Shown here: positions 34,324-42,104 of the stretch, in pieces | Layout of the letters: every line of letters begins with the position of its first letter | Position numbering within the stretch: position 1 is the first letter of the stretch | Assembly (NCBI RefSeq): GCF_905480415.1 | Contig: NZ_CAJQQI010000006.1 | Location: 1 to 44,591, forward strand | From: an uncultured Algibacter sp. | Lineage (GTDB): Bacteria > Bacteroidota > Bacteroidia > Flavobacteriales > Flavobacteriaceae | Direction of reading: 5' to 3' | Length of the DNA stretch: 44,591 bases | Made by a program: the position numbers and the translations under genes | The notes under the pieces: model-generated | Told to the model about the DNA's origin: nothing | Database searches by the model: none | What the model saw: the letters and a program-made list of their open reading frames with translations, nothing else

Positions 34324-35631
34324 TTAACTATTTAAAGCAGTTTTGTAAGTTTCTAAACAACGTTCTCTTGCGAACTTGTGGTCTACAATAGGCATTGGAT
34401 AAGTAAGTTCTTGAAAATCTGGAACCCATTGTTTGATGTAGTTTAAATCCTTATCAAATTTTTGAATTTGTGTTGTAGGATTAAAAATCCTAAAATAGGG
34501 AGCTGCATCTACACCACACCCGGCAACCCATTGCCAATTACCAACATTGCTCGCCATGTCGTAATCATGCAACTTTTCAGCAAAATAGGCTTCACCCCAT
34601 CTCCAGTCTATCAATAAATGTTTGCATAAAAAACTCCCAACAAGCATGCGTACACGATTATGCATAAACCCAGTTTCGTTTAGTTGGCGCATGCCTGCAT
34701 CAACTAGAGGGTAACCCGTTTTTCCTTCGCACCACGCTTTAAACTCAGTTTCATTATTACGCCACTCAATTCTATCGTATTTAGCTTTAAAACTGTCATT
34801 TTTAGTATACGGAAAGTGCCAAAGTATTTGTGTAAAAAACTCGCGCCAAATCAATTCTTGCCAAAATATTTCATTTTTTTCAGCAATAGCATTTTTAACC
34901 ATTTTTCTAATACTAACAGTTCCAAAACGTAAATGCGGACCTAATTTGGATGTACTATCTTGCGAAGGGAAGTTTCTAGTAGCTTCATAATTCTGAATTA
35001 AACTAGACGTCACTAAATATGGTTTTATCTCTTGTTGTGATTTTATAAAACCAATATCTGATAAGCTTAAATTAGGTAGATTAGTAGTCGGGATTAAATT
35101 TTTTAATATCATTTCTGACGGAAAATCTTTAAAATCAAGGATTCTAAATGTAGACTTCCAAAGTTTCATATATGGCGTATAGACCATATAAGGATTGCCA
35201 TCCTTTTTAACTATCTCATTTTTTTCAAAAACAACTTGATCTTTAAAAGTTTTGAATTCAATATGGTTCTCATTCAAAAAAGAGGCAATCTTTTCATCAC
35301 GCGCTTTAGCATAAGGTTCATAATCATGATTTGTATGTACCTCACCAATATCATATGAATCAACTAAATGTTTAAAGATGTCTATTGGTTTTCCATGAAA
35401 CATAGCAATACTACTATTATGCTCCTCTTTTAACGTTGATTGGATATTTTGGAGTGTATCGTGAATAAAAGTTACACGGGCATCATCTTCAGGAAGTTTC
35501 TCTAGAATATCAGAATCAAAAATAAAAATAGGTAATACGGTATGATCACCTCTTAAGGCTTCATATAAACCAACATTGTCGTTTAATCTTAAATCGCGGC
35601 GAAACCAAAAAATAGTTACAGGTTGTTTCAT
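34324..35631 (-). CDS. Deoxyribodipyrimidine photolyase / cryptochrome family protein
   Basis: A 435-aa flavoprotein that would use blue light to split pyrimidine dimers, or act as a photoreceptor. The N-terminal antenna-binding alpha/beta domain starts TIFWFRRDLRLNDNVGLYEA. The C-terminal FAD domain has WQELIWREFFTQILWHFPY, GYPLVDAGMRQLNETGFMHN, RVRMLVGSFLCKHLLIDWRW and NVGNWQWVAGCGVDAAPYFR, all conserved in class I CPD photolyases. The NWQW-x-AG-x-G segment supports DNA-repair activity over a pure cryptochrome. The start ATG directly follows the SRPBCC gene. It is the last gene before the terminator at 34138-34163. The upstream folE may help supply the folate-type antenna. Confidence 0.93.
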   Translation of the reverse strand: MKQPVTIFWFRRDLRLNDNVGLYEALRGDHTVLPIFIFDSDILEKLPEDDARVTFIHDTLQNIQSTLKEEHNSSIAMFHGKPIDIFKHLVDSYDIGEVHTNHDYEPYAKARDEKIASFLNENHIEFKTFKDQVVFEKNEIVKKDGNPYMVYTPYMKLWKSTFRILDFKDFPSEMILKNLIPTTNLPNLSLSDIGFIKSQQEIKPYLVTSSLIQNYEATRNFPSQDSTSKLGPHLRFGTVSIRKMVKNAIAEKNEIFWQELIWREFFTQILWHFPYTKNDSFKAKYDRIEWRNNETEFKAWCEGKTGYPLVDAGMRQLNETGFMHNRVRMLVGSFLCKHLLIDWRWGEAYFAEKLHDYDMASNVGNWQWVAGCGVDAAPYFRIFNPTTQIQKFDKDLNYIKQWVPDFQELTYPMPIVDHKFARERCLETYKTALNS

Positions 35632-36093
35632 CTAATATTTGCCATATAATTCTTCTAACTTTTTAGTTCTGTAATTGAAAATTTCTTCCAATTTAGGTTT
35701 GACTAAAATAGGATGAACTAATTGCCCAAGCCAACCAAAAGGAACCTTGTAATCAATAATATCTTCCATTTCAACACCGCCATCAATTTCTTTTATAAAA
35801 TGTTTATGGTGCCATAGTGTATAAGGACCAAATCGTTGTTCGTCAACAAAATAATGCTTGTCTACCTTATGGGTTATTTCTGTTACCCATTTGGTTTTTA
35901 TACCTAAAATAGGCGTTACAATATATTGAATTATTTGACCAGTAAACATAGGTCTATCTGCTCCAGATAAAATATAAAACCCCATATATTCAGGAGTAAT
36001 AGTTTTTAAGTTTCTTGGATCCGACAGAAAATCCCAAGCCTCATCAAGGGTAATTGGTAAATTCTGTTTTTTGTGATATGTATAAATTTTCAT
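35632..36093 (-). CDS. SRPBCC-family protein
   Basis: A 153-aa START/Bet v1-like protein. The opening YHKKQNLPITLDEAWDFLSD and KTITPEYMGF, then ITHKVDKHYFVDEQRFGPY, TLWHHKHFIKE and MEDIIDYKVPFGWLG match the SRPBCC cell-division-inhibitor/CoxG-like group often encoded beside photolyase genes. The fold makes a hydrophobic cavity for a lipid-like ligand, which is unknown here. It directly abuts the photolyase gene and is 1 nt after tspO. Shared transcription points to a role in the light or oxidative stress response. Confidence 0.85.
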   Translation of the reverse strand: MKIYTYHKKQNLPITLDEAWDFLSDPRNLKTITPEYMGFYILSGADRPMFTGQIIQYIVTPILGIKTKWVTEITHKVDKHYFVDEQRFGPYTLWHHKHFIKEIDGGVEMEDIIDYKVPFGWLGQLVHPILVKPKLEEIFNYRTKKLEELYGKY

Positions 36094-36094
36094 T

Positions 36095-36556
36095 CTAGTT
36101 GTTTAGTAAAATATAACCGTTTAAGGAAGTTGCAATACAAAGCCATATTAAATAGGGCAGTATCAAAATTGTTTTTAAGCCCATTTCTTTTTTAAAAAGA
36201 AAGGTAAAAGTAGCCACGATACAGGTGAGTAATAAAATTATTATAAATCCGATGCCAATAAAATGTTGATTAAAAAAAGCATAGTTCCATATCACATTAA
36301 ATACGAATTGAATAGTAAATAATGCGATAACCATATTAGTGGGTTTTAGTTTGTATAAATACGCCATATAAACTGAAAAGCAGAACATTATTGTTGTCCA
36401 TGCAACACCAAAAACCCAACCAACAGGTGTCCAAGGTGCTTGGTTTAAATTGATGTACCAATTCGTTTGTGGGCCATTATCCATAAGTAAACTACCTATA
36501 GCTAATGCACCAAAATTTATAATTAAGAATATACTGATATACTTAAGCAGCCTCAT
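36095..36556 (-). CDS. tspO: TspO/MBR family protein
   Basis: A 153-aa membrane protein with five hydrophobic helices. WYINLNQAPWTPVGWVFGVAW (about residues 32-52) is the conserved first loop and second helix, and NVIWNYAFFNQHFIG and PYLIWLCIATSLNGYILLNN are the expected Trp/Asn-rich helices. TspO binds porphyrins and related tetrapyrroles and is linked to light and oxidative stress in bacteria. The length is normal. Its start lies inside the end of the Lacal_2735-type gene (14-nt overlap) and it ends 1 nt before the SRPBCC gene, so the cluster is one transcript. Confidence 0.93.
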   Translation of the reverse strand: MRLLKYISIFLIINFGALAIGSLLMDNGPQTNWYINLNQAPWTPVGWVFGVAWTTIMFCFSVYMAYLYKLKPTNMVIALFTIQFVFNVIWNYAFFNQHFIGIGFIIILLLTCIVATFTFLFKKEMGLKTILILPYLIWLCIATSLNGYILLNN

Positions 36557-36719
36557 GTCTTAATGCATTTATTTGCTCTCCAACTAATTGAGCTTCAACG
36601 TATTTTTGATCGCTAGCGGATCTGTTAATCGTTGATAATTTATGCCACTCTTGCATGAGCTTTTTAAACTTTTCTTCTAATTTTTCTATTTTTGATTTCT
36701 TTTTAAATAATCCGAACAT
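36543..36719 (-). CDS. Small Lacal_2735-type protein
   Basis: A 58-aa protein, MFGLFKKKSKIEKLEEKFKK at the start, followed by LMQEWHKLSTINRSASDQKY and ending NALRHEAA. It is predicted to be helical and highly charged, with no signal peptide. The sequence matches my memory of the Lacal_2735 family, a short flavobacterial protein found near photolyase and stress genes; its function is unknown. It overlaps tspO by 14 nt and lies 5 nt after the glutathione peroxidase gene, which supports genuine expression despite its size. Confidence 0.8.
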   Translation of the reverse strand: MFGLFKKKSKIEKLEEKFKKLMQEWHKLSTINRSASDQKYVEAQLVGEQINALRHEAA

Positions 36720-36724
36720 AGCTT

Positions 36725-37264
36725 TTATTTTAAATGTTTCGTAATTTTTGAACTTAAAGGATTAGTTGTAGATAAGTAATAATCTAAAAAGTGACCATTT
36801 GGGTTAATTAAGTACTTTTGAAAATTCCACTTTACAGTTGAATCTTTTTTTTCGTTATTTACTTTTTGAGTTAACCAGGTATATAGTGGATGTTGGTTTT
36901 TGCCTTTCACATCAATTTTCTCTGTAATAAGAAATGTAACGCCGTAATTAACTTCACAAAATGATGCTATGGTTTCTGAATTACCAGGTTCTTGACCTCC
37001 GAATTGATTACTCGGCACCCCAATGATTTGAAGTTTATCTTGATGCGTATTGTATAATTCTTGTAGCCCTTTATATTGAGGTGTAAACCCGCATTTAGAG
37101 GCCACATTTACAAATAATATGTACTTTCCTTGAAATTGAGATAGTTCTATAGGCTTTCCATTTATAGCATTAATTTTTATGTCATAAATAGAATCTACAT
37201 TCATTTTTTTAGCCGAATTACTTTTTGAACTTAAAGTAGCCAGAAACGCTTTTAGTGGATTCAT
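36725..37264 (-). CDS. Glutathione peroxidase family protein (Cys type)
   Basis: A 179-aa thiol peroxidase. It contains YILFVNVASKCGFTPQYKGL with the catalytic Cys where vertebrate enzymes have selenocysteine, VPSNQFGGQEP with the active-site Gln, and VKWNFQKYLINPNGHF with the catalytic Trp and Asn. This gives a complete tetrad. It reduces hydrogen or lipid peroxides, in bacteria often with thioredoxin. An N-terminal extension of about 30 residues (MNPLKAFLATLSSKSNSAKK) is not a convincing signal peptide. It is 3 nt after the SDR gene and 5 nt before the small protein gene in the photolyase operon. Confidence 0.92.
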   Translation of the reverse strand: MNPLKAFLATLSSKSNSAKKMNVDSIYDIKINAINGKPIELSQFQGKYILFVNVASKCGFTPQYKGLQELYNTHQDKLQIIGVPSNQFGGQEPGNSETIASFCEVNYGVTFLITEKIDVKGKNQHPLYTWLTQKVNNEKKDSTVKWNFQKYLINPNGHFLDYYLSTTNPLSSKITKHLK

Positions 37265-37267
37265 AAC

Positions 37268-37951
37268 TTAAATTTTAAAACTGACAATGCCACAATCCAT
37301 TGGAAATATCTGTCCAGAAATTGATGCAGCTTTATCTGATAGTAAAAATTCAGCCATATCTGCAACTTCTTCTGGAGATAGAAATTTTTTCAAAGGATGC
37401 CTTTCGGTGATATTTTCAATCATCTTTTCGTTTCTAAGTAGTTTAGAAGCTAATTCTGTATCTGTAACTGTAGGAGCAATGGCATTAATGCGAAGCGTAG
37501 GCGCCAATTCTGCACCCAAAGATTTTACCAAACCTTCAACTCCAGATTTTGCCACTGCAATACTTGCATGAAACGGCATACCTAATTTTGCAGCTACAGT
37601 ACTAAATAGCACTATGGCGGGTTTATCACTTTTTTTAAGAATTGGAAGGTATTTTTGAATCACTTTTACAGCACCTAGGACGTTGATTTCAAAATCATTT
37701 TTAAAATCATCAATACTTAATCTAGAAATAGGTTTTAAATTGATACTTCCTGGACAGTAAACTAAACCATCTGCCGTTTCAATTTCTGGTAATTCATCTT
37801 GAGTAACATCGCAATTATGGTGAGTGAAGTTGCTATGCGATATCTCTGGAATAGTTCTGCTAATGTTTATAACATTGCAATTCGTTAATAGTTTTTCAAC
37901 TAATGCTTTTCCAATACCCTTACTTCCACCAACTATTATTATTGTCTTCAT
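37268..37951 (-). CDS. SDR-family protein lacking the usual catalytic Tyr
   Basis: A 227-aa Rossmann-fold protein. The NAD(P) loop VGGSKGIGKALVEKL (about residues 6-20) and SAPTV-type C-terminal NAIAPTVTDTELASKLL fit the short-chain dehydrogenase/reductase family, and FSTVAAKLGMPFHAS supplies the Ser. The position of the catalytic Tyr in Y-x3-K is Ile (SIAVAK), although the Lys is kept. I recall relatives in photolyase clusters that share this substitution. It could be a cofactor-binding sensor or use other chemistry. It lies 21 nt downstream of a 71-aa gene and 3 nt upstream of the peroxidase gene. Confidence 0.85.
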   Translation of the reverse strand: MKTIIIVGGSKGIGKALVEKLLTNCNVINISRTIPEISHSNFTHHNCDVTQDELPEIETADGLVYCPGSINLKPISRLSIDDFKNDFEINVLGAVKVIQKYLPILKKSDKPAIVLFSTVAAKLGMPFHASIAVAKSGVEGLVKSLGAELAPTLRINAIAPTVTDTELASKLLRNEKMIENITERHPLKKFLSPEEVADMAEFLLSDKAASISGQIFPMDCGIVSFKI

Positions 37952-37972
37952 AGGTTTCAGGGCATTTTATTT

Positions 37973-38188
37973 TTATGGCCTGCCCTTTAGCCTTTTTTCT
38001 ATTTTTTGTTTAATGACGGTCAAACGTTTCATAAGGTCCATTATTTCAGGATTCTTTTCTATTTTATAAACGTCATTTAATCCTAATATTAAACTTTTTA
38101 CTTCTCTAGACGATTCGATACGCTCACTTGTTGTTTTAAAAGTGTGTCTGCGCTGCTCAAATGCTAAAGCTTTATCAATAATTTCCAT
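37973..38188 (-). CDS. 71-aa helical protein, paralog 2 of a pair
   Basis: A 71-aa protein, MEIIDKALAFEQRRHTFKTT at the start and ending KKQKIEKRLKGRP-like (VIKQKIEKRLKGRP). It is about 62% identical (44 of 71 positions by eye) to the protein encoded at 38329-38544, with the C-terminal 30 residues nearly unchanged. It is predicted to be a helical, basic, soluble protein with no membrane segment. I do not know the family. It lies 21 nt before the SDR gene and 140 nt after its paralog, within the photolyase transcript, so a duplicated accessory function in light or oxidative stress is the best guess. Confidence 0.75.
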   Translation of the reverse strand: MEIIDKALAFEQRRHTFKTTSERIESSREVKSLILGLNDVYKIEKNPEIMDLMKRLTVIKQKIEKRLKGRP

Positions 38189-38328
38189 AATTCTTTTTTA
38201 ATCTTTAATCTAACTTACTTAGTACAAATAGCGTACCAATTTGGCAATATAATAAATTATGCTAGATTAACTATTTTTATATAGAATTATTAGGTAATAT
38301 TTAATATCTGTTTATTTTAATTTTACTA

Positions 38329-38544
38329 TTAGGGCCTACCTTTTAGACGCTTTTCGACTTTTCTTTTTATAACTGTTAAGCGCTTCATAATATCCATGAT
38401 TTCCTCATCTTTTTCGACTTTATAGACTTCATTTAACTCTAAGATTAACGCTTTGGCTTCTCTCACAATTTTAACACGATCACTAGTTGATAATGATCTC
38501 ATTTTTGTTTGCTCAAATTCTAATGCCCTGTTAATTACATCCAT
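38329..38544 (-). CDS. 71-aa helical protein, paralog 1 of a pair
   Basis: A 71-aa protein, MDVINRALEFEQTKMRSLST at the start and VIKRKVEKRLKGRP at the end. It is the same length as the protein at 37973-38188 and shares about 44 residues with it, including ALILELNEVYKVEK and EIMDIMKRLTVIK. The family is unknown to me. The start is 4 nt after the folE stop, which suggests translational coupling. The highly conserved Lys/Arg-rich C-terminal half looks like a protein- or nucleic-acid-binding surface, but that is inference only. Confidence 0.75.
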   Translation of the reverse strand: MDVINRALEFEQTKMRSLSTSDRVKIVREAKALILELNEVYKVEKDEEIMDIMKRLTVIKRKVEKRLKGRP

Positions 38545-38548
38545 AATA

Positions 38549-39244
38549 TTAACTATTTATATAATTTTGTAATTCTGATATTTTTTCTAAAGAATTAAAT
38601 CTTCCACCGTAGTAAACAGTAGTCGTCGATGAGGTATCGTCTTTTATACCTCTGGATGAAACACATAGATGTTTTGCATCAATAATAACGGCTACATCTT
38701 CAGTATCTAAAATCAATTTTAATTCGTTTGCGATTTGGTTTGTTAACCGTTCTTGTACTTGCGGACGTTTGGCGTAATACTGCACAATTCTGTTTAGTTT
38801 TGAAAGCCCAATTACCTTTCCTGATGATATATAAGCAACATGAGCTTTTCCTATGATAGGTACAAAATGGTGCTCGCAGTTTGAATAAAATGTAATATTC
38901 TTTTCTACCAACATTTGATTGTACTGGTATTTGTTATCAAATAAAGCGACTTTAGGTTTGTTCTCTGGATTTAATCCAGAAAATATTTCGTCTATATACA
39001 TTTTAGCAACACGCTTAGGTGTGCCTTGTAAAGAGTCATCGGTTAAGTCTAAACCCATGACATCCATAATTTCTTCAAACAAAATAGCAATACGCTCCTT
39101 TTTTTCTGAATCACTTAATTTGAAAGCATCAGCTTTCATAGGAGTTTCTAGTCCTGTATGAAGATGATCGTCACCAATGTCTTCAATAGAAAATCCATTT
39201 AATTTATTATCTTTTTTATTCGTCTTTAATTTTTCTGTTTGCAT
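38549..39244 (-). CDS. folE: GTP cyclohydrolase I
   Basis: A 231-aa enzyme converting GTP to 7,8-dihydroneopterin triphosphate, the entry to folate and pterins. NCEHHFVPIIGKAHVAYISS (about residues 120-139) supplies Cys and His zinc ligands; IGLSKLNRIVQYYAKRPQVQERLT is the conserved catalytic core; HLCVSSRGIKDDTSSTTTVY provides the last zinc Cys. A 40-residue N-terminal tail with acidic residues precedes the core. It lies within the photolyase operon, 4 nt before a 71-aa gene. This suits production of the folate-derived antenna of photolyase. It may be a stress-specific second copy; the rest of the genome would show this. Confidence 0.94.
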   Translation of the reverse strand: MQTEKLKTNKKDNKLNGFSIEDIGDDHLHTGLETPMKADAFKLSDSEKKERIAILFEEIMDVMGLDLTDDSLQGTPKRVAKMYIDEIFSGLNPENKPKVALFDNKYQYNQMLVEKNITFYSNCEHHFVPIIGKAHVAYISSGKVIGLSKLNRIVQYYAKRPQVQERLTNQIANELKLILDTEDVAVIIDAKHLCVSSRGIKDDTSSTTTVYYGGRFNSLEKISELQNYINS

Positions 39245-39284
39245 GTATTCTTTTTTATGTGCTGTCTCGATTATTAAAAATCAA

Positions 39285-39474
39285 TCAAAGCACGTTAGCG
39301 TTTTGATATTTATTATGTGTTATTTGTATCTGTCTAATACTTTTAGAACGGCCTTTTTCAAAACCTCTTAATTTTTTTTGTTTCGTTTTTTTACCTTGAA
39401 CACATTTTCTCTTTAGTTCGATCTTCCCAAGACCTTTCAATTACTCTATCTCTATCTTCAAATAATAATATCAA
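39285..39474 (-). pseudogene. Remnant of a TIGR03643-family gene with an internal deletion
   Basis: From a TTG at 39474 the frame reads MILLFEDRDRVIERSWEDRT and soon hits a stop. In a second frame nearby sequence reads VQGKKTKQKKLRGFEKGRSK and on to a stop at 39285. In intact TIGR03643 proteins the WEDRT segment is separated from the R-VQG-x-KTK-x-K segment by roughly 35 residues, so this copy has lost the middle and changed frame. The TTG overlaps the stop of the 142-aa gene by two bases, as in a coupled operon gene. Relatives of this family occur near photolyase genes. Confidence 0.7.
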
Positions 39475-39899
39475 AAGGGCTGGAAATTATATTCGGCGTC
39501 GTATTTAATTTTCTGATCTAACATTTTTTTAAAAAAAAGTTTATTTTCTTTAAATGTTATGTTGTTTTTAAAATGAACAAACTTACCTTGAGCATGAATG
39601 CTTGCACCATTGGTTTTATATATAACCAACTGATAATACGGAATAGCCCATGTAAAATTTTGTAACCCTTTATTTATAAAAATGAGTATACCGCTCTTAC
39701 GTAGTTCTATATTGGCATAGTTGATATCTGAAACCGTATTCAAGTAAGTGTTTAGATTAGGGCTTACATCGTTTATAATCATGCGTTTAGAACCTATGCC
39801 TTTCATTTTTAAAGATTCTAAAAACGTAAATGGCTCGCCAACAACATCTAATAGAAGTTGCTTGTGATCTTTATTCTTGTATGTTGAATCGAGTATCAT
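39471..39899 (-). CDS. Unknown 142-aa protein, first gene of the photolyase transcript
   Basis: A 142-aa protein with no family I can name. It has no signal peptide or strong membrane helix. The middle, GILIFINKGLQNFTWAIPYY, followed by QLVIYKTNGASIHAQGKFVH and FKNNITFKENKLFFKKML, looks like a beta-strand sheet and a final helix. It starts the folE-to-photolyase unit and is preceded by the regulated promoter at 39917-39958, so it is expected to be strongly induced with the photolyase genes. A light- or stress-linked role is inferred from context only. Confidence 0.7.
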   Translation of the reverse strand: MILDSTYKNKDHKQLLLDVVGEPFTFLESLKMKGIGSKRMIINDVSPNLNTYLNTVSDINYANIELRKSGILIFINKGLQNFTWAIPYYQLVIYKTNGASIHAQGKFVHFKNNITFKENKLFFKKMLDQKIKYDAEYNFQPF

Positions 39900-39916
39900 A
39901 ACGAATTTTGATAATT

Positions 39917-39958
39917 CAAAGATACAAAATGTTTACCATATTTAAGAATAAGTTAAAC
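39917..39958 (-). promoter_or_regulatory. Regulated promoter and dyad upstream of the 142-aa gene
   Basis: Reading along the minus strand: GTTTAAC, 14 nt, GGTAAAC, 6 nt (ATTTTG), then the -7 box TATCTTTG (39917-39924) and 17 nt to the ATG. Half-sites lie at 39952-39958 and 39931-39937. The same order and spacing recur upstream of the TetR-like gene at 44095-44136. No TTG is present in the -33 zone. Confidence 0.65.
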
Positions 39959-39987
39959 AAAATATTTTATAGAACCACAAGAAGAAT

Positions 39988-41415
39988 TTATGAGGCGTCC
40001 GAAAGTTTGTTTATCATACCTCTAAAAATAAACCCATGAAATGGCAGTACACTATACCAATAGAGCCTTCCCCAAAGACCACGAGGTCTAAACGTTGCCG
40101 TTTGTTTGAGTAAATTATCTTCAATTTTAAACTCTAGCCAAGCTTCACCAGGTAAACGCATTTCTGCATATAACAAAAGTTTTTTTTGTGTTTTATCTGC
40201 AAAAATTACGCGCCAAAAATCTAAAGCATCACCAGCATCTAATTCAGTTGGACTTGTTCGTCCCCTTCTTAAGCCAATACCTCCAAACAATTTATCAACA
40301 TTGCCTCTAATGCGCCATAAAATTGTTCCATAATACCAACCTGTATGACCACCAATAGACCAAATTTTATTAATAGTACTTTCGGTATCTATTACAGGGC
40401 GTTCTTTATAATCTTTAAAGCAACCATATTTTGGAACATTTATATATTTATGCAATCGATTTCCGAGTCTGCCACTACTCACCATAGAGTCTTTCCAGCT
40501 AGACACAATACTATTTTGTTCTATTTTTTCAAAGGCTAATGATACGGCTTCTTTGTAAGTCAGTGGATTTACTTTTAGAACCTCATTGACATCACTTGGT
40601 TTACCAACAATTTGAATACCCATACTATCCACCAAAGATGTGGCTAATTTATAAGAAGTGGAGGTTACAAAATACAACCAGTATGATGATAGTTTTGGAG
40701 TCATTATTGGTACCGTTAAAATATAACGTTTAAGTCCTCTAACTTCCGCAAATTGTAAAAGCATCTCTTTATAAGTTAGAATTTCGGGTCCAAAAACATC
40801 ATAACTTTTATTAAAAACAGTTTCATTCCCTGCAGCCCCCAATAAAAACGCAAGAACATCTCTTACGGCGAGTGGTTGTGTTTTTGTATTCAACCATTTT
40901 GGAGCTATCATAAAAGGTAGCTTTTCTACTAGATCTCTGATAATTTCGAAAGAAGAACTACCCGAACCTACTATTATCCCTGCTTTGAAAACAGTAAGCG
41001 CATAATTTTTTGACGCAAGAATTTCTTCTACATTTTTTCTAGATTGTAAATGTTTGGAAAGTTTATCTTCATTGGTAATACCGCTCAAATAAATAACTTG
41101 ATTGGCATCTGTGTTTTCAATAGTACCTTTAAAATTAATAGCACAGCGTTCTTCTAGAGACGTAAAGTCTTTGGAAGAGTTGGACATTGAGTGTATTAAG
41201 TAATACGCAACATCAATATCTTTTGGTATGTTTTTTAGTGTTTCTGGATTTAAAAAGTCGACTTCAATAACATGAACATTTTCATCTTCAGAGTAACTTT
41301 TATCTGCTCTAAGTATATCTCGTACAACACAAACAACAGTATGCCCTTCATTGAGTAAAAAGGGTATAAGGCGTTTACCTATATATCCGGTTGCACCTGT
41401 AACAAGAATTTTCAT
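39988..41415 (-). CDS. SDR/NmrA-like protein with DUF2867 domain
   Basis: A 475-aa protein. The N-terminal part starts MKILVTGATGYIGKRLIPFL, a Rossmann NAD(P)-binding loop (GATGYIG at residues 7-13) of the atypical SDR class, and continues through LSGITNEDKLSKHLQSRKNV and FKAGIIVGSGSSSFEII. The C-terminal 140 residues (from about 330: WSIGGHTGWYYGTILWRIRG, DALDFWRVIFADKTQKKLLL, LPGEAWLEFKI, FRPRGLWGRLYWYSVLPFHG) are the DUF2867 domain. Both are known as one fused family in Bacteroidota and elsewhere; substrate unknown. It is the last gene of the tetR transcript, 53 nt after the flavin reductase-like gene. It may bind quinone, lipid or flavin derivatives. Confidence 0.87.
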   Translation of the reverse strand: MKILVTGATGYIGKRLIPFLLNEGHTVVCVVRDILRADKSYSEDENVHVIEVDFLNPETLKNIPKDIDVAYYLIHSMSNSSKDFTSLEERCAINFKGTIENTDANQVIYLSGITNEDKLSKHLQSRKNVEEILASKNYALTVFKAGIIVGSGSSSFEIIRDLVEKLPFMIAPKWLNTKTQPLAVRDVLAFLLGAAGNETVFNKSYDVFGPEILTYKEMLLQFAEVRGLKRYILTVPIMTPKLSSYWLYFVTSTSYKLATSLVDSMGIQIVGKPSDVNEVLKVNPLTYKEAVSLAFEKIEQNSIVSSWKDSMVSSGRLGNRLHKYINVPKYGCFKDYKERPVIDTESTINKIWSIGGHTGWYYGTILWRIRGNVDKLFGGIGLRRGRTSPTELDAGDALDFWRVIFADKTQKKLLLYAEMRLPGEAWLEFKIEDNLLKQTATFRPRGLWGRLYWYSVLPFHGFIFRGMINKLSDAS

Positions 41416-41468
41416 AGCTCTTTTATCTTTCAGAATTTTTCCAAAAGAAAGTTTTAATACTAATTAGT

Positions 41469-42104
41469 TTATTCGCTTTTAGTTTCTAACACTTTTGGTC
41501 TTTGGTAACCAAACCGTGTTTTGTTCTCAGGAATAGCATAGCCATCTAATCCATTAATGGCAGCGACCTCCGCTTTTGACAAGTTGATGAAACCATCTTT
41601 TTCAATGAGATTATCGTTTACATACAAGCCAACTATTTTACCAATTACTAATATAGTGTTATTTGCTTTGATTTCATATTCTTCTACAAATTCCATTGCC
41701 AATTGAATAGGGGCATCTTTTACAAATGGAGCATGAAAATCTGTTTTAAATTCAGATTCTAAATCTGTTGCATCGAATTCTGAAATAGAATCGTCATACT
41801 TTGCTGATGTATGATGTGCATCTTTAATGATGCTTTTATGGATATGATTTATAGTGTAATATCCTGTGTTTTTTAGGTTTTCATAGGTATTTCTAAGAAC
41901 TGTAGTTGGCCTTAGAAAAAAACCTAACATGGCAGGGCTTGAACCAATATGTGTTACCGAACTAAATACGGCAACGTTTTCAAAACCGTCTTTAGATTTC
42001 GAACCTATTAAATTAGCTGATTTGTATCCCGAACAGCTATTTATTAAATTTATTTTATAAATGAGGTGGAGGTTATCAATATCTGACTCGTTAAAGTATG
42101 TCAT
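41469..42104 (-). CDS. Flavin reductase-like FMN-binding split-barrel protein
   Basis: A 211-aa protein. KSANLIGSKSKDGFENVAVF, FSSVTHIGSSPAMLGFFLRP and TGYYTINHIHKSIIKDAHHTS are the conserved parts of the flavin reductase-like split barrel, which holds FMN. The C-terminal region (INLSKAEVAAINGLDGYAIP and FGYQRPKVLE) completes the family pattern. It could act as an FMN reductase or as an oxidoreductase with bound FMN. It overlaps the UbiB-like gene by one base and so is coupled to it. In this island it may supply reduced flavin or remove a photo-oxidised compound; that is inference. Confidence 0.85.
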   Translation of the reverse strand: MTYFNESDIDNLHLIYKINLINSCSGYKSANLIGSKSKDGFENVAVFSSVTHIGSSPAMLGFFLRPTTVLRNTYENLKNTGYYTINHIHKSIIKDAHHTSAKYDDSISEFDATDLESEFKTDFHAPFVKDAPIQLAMEFVEEYEIKANNTILVIGKIVGLYVNDNLIEKDGFINLSKAEVAAINGLDGYAIPENKTRFGYQRPKVLETKSE

